From assembly GCF_039523335.1 (NCBI RefSeq), contig NZ_BAAAFC010000002.1, positions 124,001 through 188,000 of the forward strand: a stretch of DNA of 64,000 bases, written 5' to 3'. Of this stretch, positions 52,737 through 61,831 are shown in pieces (the stretch's first letter is position 1; each line of letters opens with the position of its first letter). A program made the translations under genes and the position numbers. The stretch is from Marinobacter szutsaonensis (GTDB lineage Bacteria > Pseudomonadota > Gammaproteobacteria > Pseudomonadales > Oleiphilaceae). The notes under the pieces were generated by a model. The model worked only from the letters and a program-made list of their open reading frames with translations. It was not told the DNA's origin and did no database searches.

Positions 52737-53540
52737 TCAGAGACGCTTCGGGGAGAACACCAGTTCCACCTCGAAGCGGTCCCCGGTTTCACTGTCCGCA
52801 GGAGGCTCCGGGTAGGGGCTTGCCGCAAGGGCCGCGCGATAAGCGGCTTCGTCCACTGTTTGAATCCCCGTCGATTTCACCACTCTGGCCCGGGTCAGGG
52901 CACCATTTTTCATCAGCTGAAGCTCGATCTCCATCCTGGCACTGTCTGTCAGCCGGCTAATGGCCGGTACCCGCAGTCGTTCCAGTTCCTGGGCCAGGTG
53001 TACCGCGAGCCGGATCAGGTAGGGATCCTGCTGGCTTGGGGACCGGGTGATCCGGGTCAGCTCCGTGTTGTCAGCCTCTTCCTTTATCTCCTCGGGCTCC
53101 CCCGCCTCGCTGGCAACACTGGCTGGCTTCGATGGGCTGGCCTGCAGTTCGGCCGGTTCAGGTCTGGTTTGGTCCGGCGCCGGGGGGCTGTTCCCCGGTG
53201 AAGGTTCGGAGACTTTCCGGGGCGACGATGTAGAGGTTACCGGAGTGGGCTCGGGACGTACCTCGGTGGCAGGTTCGGGTATTTCGAACCGGGGATTCCG
53301 CTCGGCAGGTTGCTCCCGGGGCTGAGTCTCGGCAGGTGTCGCCGGCTGGCTGGATGTTGCCGGGGTAGCCCCGGCAGTCAGCAGCTCGAGCGTCAGTCGG
53401 TGATGGTGTTGCGGCGCGTCCGCTTTTGGGAACGGGAGCCCGGAAAGGAACAGTGTGTGCAGGAGGATGGCAATGGACAGCGCCAGGGCTATCCGGTAGC
53501 TGTCCGGTAGCCCTTTTACTGAAGGGTGGGGCACTGACAT
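52737..53540 (-). CDS. TonB-like C-terminal domain protein
   Basis: The 267-residue protein has a short cytoplasmic start, one transmembrane helix (about 18-35), a long Pro/Glu/Ser/Thr-rich periplasmic linker and a C-terminal TonB-type domain (ELQLMKNGALTRARVVKSTGIQTVDEAAYRAALAASPYP). That is the layout of energy transducers such as TonB, but no exbB, exbD or receptor gene is near. It starts five bases after the DUF1631 gene, so both may act together. Confidence 0.88.
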   Translation of the reverse strand: MSVPHPSVKGLPDSYRIALALSIAILLHTLFLSGLPFPKADAPQHHHRLTLELLTAGATPATSSQPATPAETQPREQPAERNPRFEIPEPATEVRPEPTPVTSTSSPRKVSEPSPGNSPPAPDQTRPEPAELQASPSKPASVASEAGEPEEIKEEADNTELTRITRSPSQQDPYLIRLAVHLAQELERLRVPAISRLTDSARMEIELQLMKNGALTRARVVKSTGIQTVDEAAYRAALAASPYPEPPADSETGDRFEVELVFSPKRL

Positions 53541-53545
53541 CGGTG

Positions 53546-55768
53546 TCAGGCGGTCTTGCTCCGCAGTGAGCCGACAACGGCGTCGAGTGCCCGGTCAATC
53601 AGGGCGCCCTGCTCCAGCAGGGTGAGCCGGCCGCGACGCATCTCGTGGGCCAGTTCCAGGCGGGTCTTTTCGATCACCTTGAGCCCCATGCGGTTCACGA
53701 AAACAAACGAATCCGCCTCTTCAATAATGGCCGAGAGCTTGCACCGGAAGCTGGCACCATTGACCAGGCGGAATTCCACCCAGTCACCGATCTCGATGCT
53801 GTCGATCTGGGTGACGAATTCGGCGATGGCCGCGTCCTCCAGTTCCTGCTGGCGTTCCACCGCGCTCTTCTGGACGCCGGGAAGTTCGCCTTCTTCCCCG
53901 GTTTCGGCGGCTTCCTCTGGTGATTCCTGCACGGTCTCGGCGACCGCGTTGGTGCGGAAGGCCTCTGCCAGTTCGTGTTTCAGCTGAGCCATGGTTTCGT
54001 CAAGTCGCGACGAGTTGTAGGAAACTTCCTCAAGGCCGGCTCGCAGGGTCTTGAGCAGACCGGGAACGACCCGGACCCACTGATCGCGTTCTTCATCCCC
54101 GTTATGGGGGTGCAGGCACCAGATCAGGTCGTCGACTACCTTGACCGACTCCTGCCAGCGGTGCTCCACATCATCCCGCAGGTAAGCCAGGAACATGAAG
54201 CGGCTCCAGCCATTGACCAGCAGGTCACGCACAACTTCCGGCAATCTGTGCCGTGCCAGCTTCTTGCGGAGGATGGTGTCGACGGTCTGTTGAGCCTGTT
54301 GGGACTTGATCCGTCCGCGCTCGGATTCCCGGGTGCGCTGCTCGACCAGGGACGCCTTGCGGTTCTCTCGTTCGAGGAACTGTTCAAACTCCCGGTTCAG
54401 GGTGTCGAACAGGCTGATATCACCGTCAAACTCGTTGAGAATTCTCTGGACCGTTTCGTGGATCTGGCTGTAGAGCTTGTCCTTGGCCTTTTCGTCGCTC
54501 TTGCTCCAGCCGATACCGGCCCTTGCCAGCGAGTTGAGCAGTTTCCTGGCCGGGTGAGAGGCCTGACTGAAGAACGATTTGTCCCGGATAACCACTTTCA
54601 GGATCGGGATCTGCAGGCGACTGATCAGCACCTGGACCGGTGCCGACAGGTTGTAGTCATCCAGAATGAATTCGAACAGCATCGACACGAGGTTGATGAG
54701 ATCCTCGTCGACCTCGTTAAGGGCGGGCTTGCGGCCGTCTTCCGATTCTGTCCGTGCCAGCAGCTGCTCGACGATGGCGCGGAGATCCACGGTCACCGGT
54801 TCGCCCTCGCTCAGGTCGCCATCCGGTGAATAGGAGTCGGCCAGCGGTATGGCGCTCAGAAGGCTGGCTAGCTCAGCATGGCCTACAACCCGAATCTGGG
54901 TATTGGAAGATCGGGCGGGAATGCCGGCATTGGCCCGCTGCATGGCCAGCATCTGCCGGATCTGCTCGAAAACGGGGCTGGCTTCCTCGCCGCCGGCCGC
55001 TTGGCCGGCGCCGGGCTTTTCTGCCGCCGACTGCGATGCCTCGGTGCGTTTCTTCTCCGCCTGTTGGCCGGACTTTCCGTGGTACCGGAAATTGGGAATG
55101 ATGCCCGCCTGGATCAGAATACGGTTGGCTTCGTCCAGGAGCATGCCCAGGTTCGATACCACGTAGCGGTCGAACTGCTTGAGCAGGATGAGCCGTTCCC
55201 GGATCTGGATTTCCAGTGCGTGAATGGCCTCGATAAAGGCGCCGCAGAGATGCTCGGGGGCCATGGGGTTGACCGGGGCCTCATCGCTGGCGTCCGGATA
55301 GACCTGGCTGAAGCGCGCCTGAAGCTGAAGCAGCGGCCCCTGGAAGTGGGCCCTGGCCTTGCCGATCATGGCGTTGAGAGCAACCTGCTCTTCGAGGTCT
55401 TCGTCACCGACCAGCGACAGTGTATCGGCGCTGGTGCTGTAGGCGGGGGTTTCCCCCTGGGTCTGGCCGGTGCGAGGGGGATCGGCAAACAATCCGGCGA
55501 CAGAATTCTGGAACTGGCGCTCCACGCCCTTGCGCTTGATGCGGATTTCCCGCATCGCCTCGAAGTAGCGATTCTGCTCGTTGTTACTGCGGGCATTGTT
55601 AGCCAGTTCGAACAGGGAGTCGTCGACAGCGTCAAAGGCTCCCTGCAGCAGATCGCCCAGTCCGGCGACCACCGTGTCACGAATACGCGTAACCTCTGCA
55701 GGAACCGGTTTGCTGCTGGCTGCTTGCTTGGGGTCGCGGAGGTAATGTATGCCGGACTGCTTATTCAT
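53546..55768 (-). CDS. DUF1631 protein with PilZ-like C-terminus
   Basis: The 740-residue cytoplasmic protein matches DUF1631 (sometimes mislabelled thymidine phosphorylase). Most of it is helical with coiled-coil stretches (for example 420-520). The last part, from about 650 (IEIGDWVEFRLVNGASFRCKLSAI to the end), reads like a degenerate PilZ beta barrel, the c-di-GMP receptor fold, but the canonical RXXXR and DXSXXG motifs are not clear. AGGAG precedes the ATG. No enzymatic role can be assigned. Confidence 0.85.
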   Translation of the reverse strand: MNKQSGIHYLRDPKQAASSKPVPAEVTRIRDTVVAGLGDLLQGAFDAVDDSLFELANNARSNNEQNRYFEAMREIRIKRKGVERQFQNSVAGLFADPPRTGQTQGETPAYSTSADTLSLVGDEDLEEQVALNAMIGKARAHFQGPLLQLQARFSQVYPDASDEAPVNPMAPEHLCGAFIEAIHALEIQIRERLILLKQFDRYVVSNLGMLLDEANRILIQAGIIPNFRYHGKSGQQAEKKRTEASQSAAEKPGAGQAAGGEEASPVFEQIRQMLAMQRANAGIPARSSNTQIRVVGHAELASLLSAIPLADSYSPDGDLSEGEPVTVDLRAIVEQLLARTESEDGRKPALNEVDEDLINLVSMLFEFILDDYNLSAPVQVLISRLQIPILKVVIRDKSFFSQASHPARKLLNSLARAGIGWSKSDEKAKDKLYSQIHETVQRILNEFDGDISLFDTLNREFEQFLERENRKASLVEQRTRESERGRIKSQQAQQTVDTILRKKLARHRLPEVVRDLLVNGWSRFMFLAYLRDDVEHRWQESVKVVDDLIWCLHPHNGDEERDQWVRVVPGLLKTLRAGLEEVSYNSSRLDETMAQLKHELAEAFRTNAVAETVQESPEEAAETGEEGELPGVQKSAVERQQELEDAAIAEFVTQIDSIEIGDWVEFRLVNGASFRCKLSAIIEEADSFVFVNRMGLKVIEKTRLELAHEMRRGRLTLLEQGALIDRALDAVVGSLRSKTA

Positions 55769-55905
55769 GGCCTTCTCCTGTCTACGCCTTAACCGGATAC
55801 ATGACCGAGCTGGAACTCCATGTGTTCTCGTTATTGGTTAAATTTACCGCAATTTGCCGTACATTAACATGAATAAACGCCATCCTGAGAGCCTTGTCAA
55901 AAAAA

Positions 55906-57195
55906 TCAGCGGCTGCCGAGGTGCAGCGACCGCTTTTTCCGCTTGCGGGGGTGCACTATAGCGGCCTTGACCACGTTGTCCTTGATCTGGAGCACTTCCA
56001 CCCGGTGACCATCCACTTTCAGGCACACGTTGGTGTCCGGGATGTTTTCCAGGGTTTCGGTGATCAGGCCGTTGAGGGTTTTCGGCCCGTCAATCGGCAG
56101 TTTCCAGCCCAGGGTCTTGTTGATCGTCCGAACGGCGGTCGTGCCATCGATAATAAAGGTGCCGTCGTCCTGGGGGATGATGTCCGGGCTGGTGGCGGCA
56201 TAATCGGTGGTGAATTCCCCGACGATTTCCTCGAGGATGTCCTCCAGCGTCGCCAGCCCGAGCACATCCCCGTATTCATCCACGACGATACCGAAGCGGC
56301 GCTTGCCCTTCTGGAAATTGATCAGCTGGGTATTGAGTGGAGTGCTCTCCGGGATGAAGTAGGGCTCCTGGCACAGCTGCATGATCATTGCCTTGTTGAT
56401 CTCGTCCTGCTGGACCAGCTTGGAAGCGCTACGCAGGTGCAGGATGCCCTGAATGTTGTTGATGTCGCCCTTGAACACCGGCAGCCGGGTATGCTGGCTG
56501 CTTCTGAGCTGCCGGAGGATGGTGTCGGTGTCATCGTCCAGGTCGACACCAACCACTTCGTTCCGGGGCACCATGATGTCGTTCACGGTCACCTTTTCCA
56601 GGTCAAGGATGCTGACCAGCATATCCTTGTGCTTGGCGGGAATCAGGGCGCCGGCCTCATTGACGAGGGTGCGCAGTTCTTCCCGGCTGAGGTGTTCGGA
56701 GGCGGCGTCCTCCGCAGATACCTTGAGCAGTTTGAGGATCAGACCGGTGAAGAGATTGACCGCCCAGACTATGGGGTAGAGTATCTTGAGCAGCGGGCCA
56801 AGGATGTAGCTGGCCGGGAACGCGATCTTCTCGGGGAACAGGGCCGCCAGGGTTTTCGGGGTTACCTCGGCGAAAATAAGGATGACGATGGTCAGCAGCA
56901 GGGTGGCGATGGCAATACCGGCGTCACCCCAGATCCGGATCGCGATTACGGTGGCAATGGATGAGGCCAGGATATTGACGAAGTTGTTGCCGATGAGGAT
57001 GACCCCGATCAGCTGGTCAGTTCGCTGGAGCAGTCCCTGGGCCCGCCTGGCACCCTTGTGGCCGGTCTTGGCCATATGCTTCAGCCGATACCGGTTCAGC
57101 GACATCATGCCGGTCTCGGAACTCGAGAAGAAGGCCGACAGGCAGATGAGGGCAACAAGGAGGGCAAACAGCGCGGTAAGCGATGTTTCGTTCAA
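55906..57195 (-). CDS. CorC/HlyC-type transporter (CNNM family)
   Basis: The 429-residue membrane protein has the DUF21 membrane domain (four hydrophobic helices within 1-190), a CBS pair (about 200-330) and the C-terminal CorC_HlyC domain. It belongs to the CNNM/CorB magnesium and cobalt exporter group. The start codon is TTG with AAGGA nine bases upstream. It is preceded by the CcsA-like gene on the same strand. Confidence 0.93.
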   Translation of the reverse strand: MNETSLTALFALLVALICLSAFFSSSETGMMSLNRYRLKHMAKTGHKGARRAQGLLQRTDQLIGVILIGNNFVNILASSIATVIAIRIWGDAGIAIATLLLTIVILIFAEVTPKTLAALFPEKIAFPASYILGPLLKILYPIVWAVNLFTGLILKLLKVSAEDAASEHLSREELRTLVNEAGALIPAKHKDMLVSILDLEKVTVNDIMVPRNEVVGVDLDDDTDTILRQLRSSQHTRLPVFKGDINNIQGILHLRSASKLVQQDEINKAMIMQLCQEPYFIPESTPLNTQLINFQKGKRRFGIVVDEYGDVLGLATLEDILEEIVGEFTTDYAATSPDIIPQDDGTFIIDGTTAVRTINKTLGWKLPIDGPKTLNGLITETLENIPDTNVCLKVDGHRVEVLQIKDNVVKAAIVHPRKRKKRSLHLGSR

Positions 57196-57280
57196 AGGAT
57201 AAGGTCCTTATTTTACTGACAAGTTGGGAAAATAGGTTTTGTTCCGGTCAGGTGTCAAGCGGGTGGATCCGGTTGGCCTT

Positions 57281-58087
57281 TCAGCCCCCGCGGTGGAACA
57301 CCAGTTCGAGGACAAATTTGCTGCCATAAAAGGCCAGCATCAGGAGAATGCAGCCGGCCAGGGTCCAGCGGCTGGCAGTCATGCCGCGCCACCCCTGGGT
57401 GTATCGACCGATCAGCAGGGCCACAAAGACCAGCAGTGACAGCAGGGAAAACACCGTCTTGTGGGCCAGGTCCTGGGCGAAGAGGTCCTCGATGAACAGG
57501 GCCCCGGTGACAATCGCCAGCACCAGCAGTACCACCCCGGCCCAGACCATCTCGAATAACAGGGATTCCATGGTTTGCAGCGGCGGCAGATTGCGGACCA
57601 GCAGGCTGTTGTAGTTGTGTTTGAGTTGGCGGTTCTGGAAGTACAGCAGGATGGCCTGGATGGCCGCCAGCGTAAACAGGCTGTAGGCTGTCACGGATAA
57701 CGCGATGTGGGACAGCATGCCGTAGCTTTGTTCTGAAACCAGTCGGGAAGGCGTATGGGTGATCAGTACCAGAAGGATGGTCAGTGCCGCGAGCGGGTAC
57801 ACGCCCAGGAAAAGGCTCTGGACTGGTTTTCTGAGATTAAGGCCCAATAAAAGGAAGACGATCAGCCACGAGATCAGTAGTGAACTTTTGAAAAAGCTGA
57901 GGTCAAAGCCGCCGTCGTAGTAGACCGTCTGGGCAATCAGCAGGCCGTGGCTGGTCAGCGCCAGGATCCCGATGAGGGTAGTGATGGCCAGGTTGCTTTG
58001 CACCCGTCCACGGAAATGGAGCGCCTGCAGCGCGGTACCAACGCTGTATAAAAAGAGAGAGGTGACCGCGAGAATCAGCGTTCCCAT
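57281..58087 (-). CDS. CcsA/YpjD-type cytochrome c assembly membrane protein
   Basis: The 268-residue protein has about eight transmembrane helices and belongs to the YpjD/CcsA family (heme-handling domain shared with cytochrome c maturation). Typical segments are LSHIALSVTAYSLFTLAAIQAILLYFQ and AGVVLLVLAIVTGALF. It lies divergent from ffh, as is common in gammaproteobacteria. Its true role is unknown. Confidence 0.92.
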   Translation of the reverse strand: MGTLILAVTSLFLYSVGTALQALHFRGRVQSNLAITTLIGILALTSHGLLIAQTVYYDGGFDLSFFKSSLLISWLIVFLLLGLNLRKPVQSLFLGVYPLAALTILLVLITHTPSRLVSEQSYGMLSHIALSVTAYSLFTLAAIQAILLYFQNRQLKHNYNSLLVRNLPPLQTMESLLFEMVWAGVVLLVLAIVTGALFIEDLFAQDLAHKTVFSLLSLLVFVALLIGRYTQGWRGMTASRWTLAGCILLMLAFYGSKFVLELVFHRGG

Positions 58088-58176
58088 GACTTCCTTATTA
58101 CTACTCTACTGGCTGGATAAGCGGCTGTTTGTCAGCCGATTTGACCGGGTTGGTCGTTTCAGGGCGATAGTCTGGT

Positions 58177-58182
58177 TATAAT
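58177..58182 (+). promoter_or_regulatory. Possible -10 of ffh
   Basis: TATAAT lies in GGTTATAATGTCGCG, 87 bp before the ffh ATG, in the divergent ffh/ypjD region. The -35 at the right distance is weak. Confidence 0.45.
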
Positions 58183-58268
58183 GTCGCGATTATGCAACAG
58201 GAATCAAGGCGGGCCGTCTGGCTCTTTGATTCGGTATACATTTTATTTCCGGGGTACGGAAGAGACGC

Positions 58269-59654
58269 ATGTTTGAAAATCTCCAGGACCGGCTTTCCGG
58301 CAGTTTGCGCAAGATTACCGGTCAGGCGCGACTGACCGATGACAACATCAAGGATACCCTGCGCGAAGTGCGCATGGCCTTGCTCGAGGCGGACGTTGCT
58401 CTCCCTGTGGTCAAAGACTTCGTGGAGGGAGTTCGCAAGCGGGCAGTTGGCCAGGAAGTCCAGCGCAGCCTGACCCCGGGTCAGGTGTTCGTCAAGGTTG
58501 TCCAGCAGGAACTTGAGCGGGTGATGGGTGAGGGTAATGAGTCCCTCAACCTCTCGGTTCAGCCGCCTGCCGTGATCATGATGGCGGGTTTGCAGGGTGC
58601 GGGTAAGACCACCACGGTGGCCAAGCTTTCTCGCTTCCTTAAAGAGCGCCAGAAAAAATCGGTGATGGTGGTCAGTGCCGACGTCTATCGTCCGGCCGCC
58701 ATCAAGCAGCTGGAGACTCTGGCCGGCGAGGTGGGTGTCGAGTTCTTCCCGAGCACGGCGGACCAGGACCCGGTGGATATCGCCGAGGGTGCGATCGGCG
58801 CGGCGCGCAAGAAGCATATAGATGTGGTGATTCTCGATACCGCCGGTCGTCTGCACGTCGATGAACAGATGATGGGTGAGATTGGTCGCTTGCATCAGGC
58901 GGTCAAGCCGGTCGAGACCCTGTTCGTGGTCGACTCCATGACCGGTCAGGACGCGGCCAATACCGCCAAGGCCTTCAACGATGCCCTGCCGCTGACCGGT
59001 GTCGTGCTCACCAAGACCGATGGTGATGCCCGGGGTGGTGCCGCCCTGTCGGTCCGTCATATCACCGGCAAGCCGATCAAGTTTCTCGGTGTCGGTGAGA
59101 AATCCGATGCCCTGGAGCCGTTCTATCCGGATCGGGTGGCTTCCCGGATTCTGGGCATGGGCGATGTGCTGTCCCTTATTGAAGAGGCCGAGCGCAAGCT
59201 GGACCAGAAAAAGGCCCAGAAGCTCACCAAGAAGATCAAGAAGGGCAAAGGGTTCGATCTCGAGGATTTCCGGGATCAACTGCAGCAGATGAAAAATATG
59301 GGCGGCATTGGCGGCCTGCTCGACAAGCTGCCGGGTATGGGGCAGATGGCCCAGATGGCCCAGCAGCAGGTCAACGACAAGTCCCTGGGCCAGATGGAGG
59401 CGATCATCTGCTCGATGACACCCAAGGAGCGCCGCTATCCGGATGTCATCAATAACTCCCGCAAGCGTCGGATTGCGGCGGGCTCCGGCACGCAGATCCA
59501 GGATGTGAACCGTCTGCTCAAGCAGCACAAGCAGATGTCGAAGATGATGAAAAAGTTTGGCAAGAAAGGCGGAATGGCCAACATGATGCGCGGCATGGGT
59601 GGTATGATGCCGCCCGGCGGCGGTGGCGGGATGCCCCCGTTTGGCCGTATGTAA
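58269..59654 (+). CDS. ffh: Signal recognition particle protein Ffh
   Basis: The 461-residue GTPase, with 4.5S RNA, targets nascent membrane proteins to FtsY. The N domain, the G domain (GLQGAGKTTTVAKL; DTAGRLHVD; TKTDGDARGG) and the Met-rich M domain (GQMAQMAQQQV, ending in a Gly/Met/Pro tail) are all present. A strong terminator follows. Confidence 0.97.
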   Translation: MFENLQDRLSGSLRKITGQARLTDDNIKDTLREVRMALLEADVALPVVKDFVEGVRKRAVGQEVQRSLTPGQVFVKVVQQELERVMGEGNESLNLSVQPPAVIMMAGLQGAGKTTTVAKLSRFLKERQKKSVMVVSADVYRPAAIKQLETLAGEVGVEFFPSTADQDPVDIAEGAIGAARKKHIDVVILDTAGRLHVDEQMMGEIGRLHQAVKPVETLFVVDSMTGQDAANTAKAFNDALPLTGVVLTKTDGDARGGAALSVRHITGKPIKFLGVGEKSDALEPFYPDRVASRILGMGDVLSLIEEAERKLDQKKAQKLTKKIKKGKGFDLEDFRDQLQQMKNMGGIGGLLDKLPGMGQMAQMAQQQVNDKSLGQMEAIICSMTPKERRYPDVINNSRKRRIAAGSGTQIQDVNRLLKQHKQMSKMMKKFGKKGGMANMMRGMGGMMPPGGGGGMPPFGRM

Positions 59655-59667
59655 AAAGCCTTATGCC

Positions 59668-59703
59668 GAAAACGGGGAAACAGCTGGTTTCCCTGTTTTC
59701 TTT
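59668..59703 (+). terminator. Terminator of ffh
   Basis: A 14-base stem with one G-T wobble (GAAAACGGGGAAAC / GTTTCCCTGTTTTC) and a five-base loop is followed by CTTT, then GGCGCTTTTTT. It separates ffh from the rpsP operon. Confidence 0.88.
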
Positions 59704-59718
59704 GGCGCTTTTTTAGCA

Positions 59719-59724
59719 TAGAAT
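59719..59724 (+). promoter_or_regulatory. Possible -10 of the rpsP operon
   Basis: TAGAAT follows the ffh terminator, 94 bp before the rpsP ATG. The -35 element is poor. Confidence 0.35.
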
Positions 59725-59817
59725 AGCGCCCCTTTCGAGTATGGGTCTTCGCGTCAGCCGTCTCCGGCGGGCGTGAATCGTACAAAGTTCGTACAACAGA
59801 ACAGGATATTGGTCGAA

Positions 59818-60057
59818 ATGGTAATAATCCGTTTGGCTCGTGGCGGCTCCAAGAAGCGCCCGTTCTACCATCTGACAGTCACCGACAGCCGCAAATCCCG
59901 CGACGGTCGTTTTATTGAGCGCGTTGGTTTCTTCAACCCGGTCGCACGCGGCCAGGAAGAGCGTCTGCGTGTTGATCGTGATCGTGTCGAATTCTGGCTC
60001 GGTCAAGGCGCACAGACCAGCGAGCGCGTTGCCCAGCTGCTGAAGGCTGCTGAGTAA
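59818..60057 (+). CDS. rpsP: 30S ribosomal protein S16
   Basis: The 79-residue protein ([25 protein letters not shown]) is S16, an assembly protein of the small subunit. The ATG at 59818 matches the family start. The frame's earlier ATG at 59773 would add 15 unrelated residues. It is the first gene of rpsP-rimM-trmD-rplS. Confidence 0.97.
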   Translation: MVIIRLARGGSKKRPFYHLTVTDSRKSRDGRFIERVGFFNPVARGQEERLRVDRDRVEFWLGQGAQTSERVAQLLKAAE

Positions 60058-60084
60058 GACAGTACTGAAGCCGGGGTTTATGGC

Positions 60085-60612
60085 ATGACACAGAATTCGC
60101 AGGAAACTGTGATCGGCCGGATTACCTCGGTGTTTGGGGTCAAGGGATGGCTCAAGGTTTTTTCCTACACTGACCCCAAGGAAGGAATCCTTAACTACCC
60201 GGACTGGACACTGGTCCTGGACGGTAAGAGGATTCCGGCCAGGCTTGAGGAGGGTCGCCGCCAGGGGCAGGGGATCGTCGTCAGGCTTAAAGGTATTGAT
60301 GACCGTGAAGTTGCGCGCACCTACAGTGGCGCAGAAATCCTGGTTCCGACGGCAGAGTTGCCGGAGCTGCCCAGTGGCGAATACTACTGGTATCAGCTGG
60401 AAGGCCTGGAGGTGTTCACGGTTGAGGGGCTGAACCTGGGTAAGGTTCATCACCTGATGGAAACAGGGTCCAACGATGTCCTCGTGGTGCATGCCACCCG
60501 GGACTCGGCAGACCAGCGCGAGCGGCTGATTCCCTATCTGCCGGATCAAGTCGTCCGGGAAGTGGATCTGGCTGGCAACCGGCTGGTTGTTGACTGGGAT
60601 CCGGAGTTCTGA
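60085..60612 (+). CDS. rimM: 16S rRNA processing protein RimM
   Basis: The 175-residue protein assists maturation of the 30S head and binds S19. The N-terminal barrel (VIGRITSVFGVKGWLKVFSYTDP) and the C-terminal PRC-barrel (YYWYQLEGLEVFTVEGLNLGKV, IPYLPDQVVREVDL) are clear. It lies 27 bp after rpsP and three bases before trmD. Confidence 0.97.
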   Translation: MTQNSQETVIGRITSVFGVKGWLKVFSYTDPKEGILNYPDWTLVLDGKRIPARLEEGRRQGQGIVVRLKGIDDREVARTYSGAEILVPTAELPELPSGEYYWYQLEGLEVFTVEGLNLGKVHHLMETGSNDVLVVHATRDSADQRERLIPYLPDQVVREVDLAGNRLVVDWDPEF

Positions 60613-60615
60613 CGG

Positions 60616-61362
60616 GTGTGGATTGGCGCTGTCAGTCTGTTCCCGGAAATGTTTCGTGCGGTTACTGATTACGGGATAACCGGAAGGGCGGTTCGGGAAG
60701 GTCTGCTGACCTTCGAGAGCTGGAACCCCCGGGAATTTACCCATGATCGTCACCGCACGGTAGACGACCGGCCATACGGTGGCGGTCCCGGTATGCTGAT
60801 GAAAATACAGCCGCTGCGGGATGCCATTCATGCGGCTCGGGAGGCGGCACCTGGTAAAGCCTGTGTGGTTTACCTGTCGCCCCAGGGAGAAACCCTGACT
60901 CAGTCTGTTGTTAAATCCCTTGCGGAGGAGCAGCAACTGATCCTGGTTTCGGGGCGCTACGAGGGTGTTGATGAACGCCTGATCTCGACGGAAGTCGATC
61001 GGGAAGTGTCACTGGGTGATTTTGTTCTTTCCGGTGGCGAACTGGCGGCCATGGTCGTTGTTGATGCGGTGACACGCCTCATCCCCGGAGCGCTGGGTCA
61101 TGCGCAGTCGGCAGAGCAGGATTCCTTTGCCGATGGATTGCTGGATTGTCCGCACTACACCCGGCCCGAAGTTTACGAAGGTCAGGCGGTGCCGGAAGTT
61201 CTTTTGGGCGGTCACCACGAGCAGATCCGGCGTTGGCGGCTCAAGGAGTCGTTAAGGCGAACCCGGGAGCGACGCCCCGACCTGCTGGAAAAGCGGGTGC
61301 TTACGGACGAAGAGCGTGAGCTGCTGGAAGAAATTTTGAATGAACCGGGTGTCTCTGAGTGA
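60616..61362 (+). CDS. trmD: tRNA (guanine-N1)-methyltransferase TrmD
   Basis: TrmD makes m1G37 in tRNAs to prevent frameshifts. The 248-residue SPOUT enzyme shows [13 protein letters not shown], the knot region [13 protein letters not shown] and [14 protein letters not shown]. The start is GTG at 60616, three bases after rimM's stop, matching the family N-terminus. Confidence 0.97.
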   Translation: MWIGAVSLFPEMFRAVTDYGITGRAVREGLLTFESWNPREFTHDRHRTVDDRPYGGGPGMLMKIQPLRDAIHAAREAAPGKACVVYLSPQGETLTQSVVKSLAEEQQLILVSGRYEGVDERLISTEVDREVSLGDFVLSGGELAAMVVVDAVTRLIPGALGHAQSAEQDSFADGLLDCPHYTRPEVYEGQAVPEVLLGGHHEQIRRWRLKESLRRTRERRPDLLEKRVLTDEERELLEEILNEPGVSE

Positions 61363-61399
61363 TCAGGGCATTGAGAGATTGGGTATCAGGAGCATTACG

Positions 61400-61756
61400 A
61401 TGAGCGGCAAGAACAACATCATCAGTCAAATTGAAGCAGAACAGATGACCAAGGAAATCCCTGCGTTCGCGCCGGGTGATACCGTGGTCGTTCAGGTTCG
61501 CGTAACCGAGGGTAACCGTGAGCGTCTGCAGGCGTTCGAAGGCGTGGTTATCGGCAAGCGCAACCGTGGCATGAACTCCTCCTTCACCGTGCGCAAGATT
61601 TCCTACGGTGTTGGTGTAGAGCGTACTTTCCAGACCTACTCCAAGCTGATCGACAGCATCAGCGTGAAGCGTCGTGGTGACGTACGTCAGGCCAAGCTGT
61701 ACTACCTGCGTGACCTGTCTGGTAAGGCAGCTCGCATCAAGGAAAAGCTGGGCTGA
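61400..61756 (+). CDS. rplS: 50S ribosomal protein L19
   Basis: The 118-residue protein lies at the 30S/50S interface. It reads [39 protein letters not shown], the family pattern. AGGAG precedes the ATG at 61400 by seven bases. The frame's earlier ATG at 61340 lies in the trmD end. It closes the operon and is followed by a terminator. Confidence 0.97.
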   Translation: MSGKNNIISQIEAEQMTKEIPAFAPGDTVVVQVRVTEGNRERLQAFEGVVIGKRNRGMNSSFTVRKISYGVGVERTFQTYSKLIDSISVKRRGDVRQAKLYYLRDLSGKAARIKEKLG

Positions 61757-61781
61757 TTGACGAATCGTCAAAGGGCCAGTT

Positions 61782-61812
61782 AAAAAGGCAGCCTCGAGGG
61801 GCTGCCTTTTTT
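61782..61812 (+). terminator. Terminator of the rpsP-rplS operon
   Basis: AAAAGGCAGCC, six-base loop and GGCTGCCTTTT plus two more T form a classical terminator. It ends 20 bp before the xerD start. Confidence 0.92.
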
Positions 61813-61831
61813 GTGCCCGGGAACCGGTACC

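Noticed and set aside
57199..57211. Palindrome ATAAGGACCTTAT at the ribosome site of the CorC-type gene
   Set aside because: The loop would be one base, so a hairpin is weak. Probably chance around the Shine-Dalgarno sequence.
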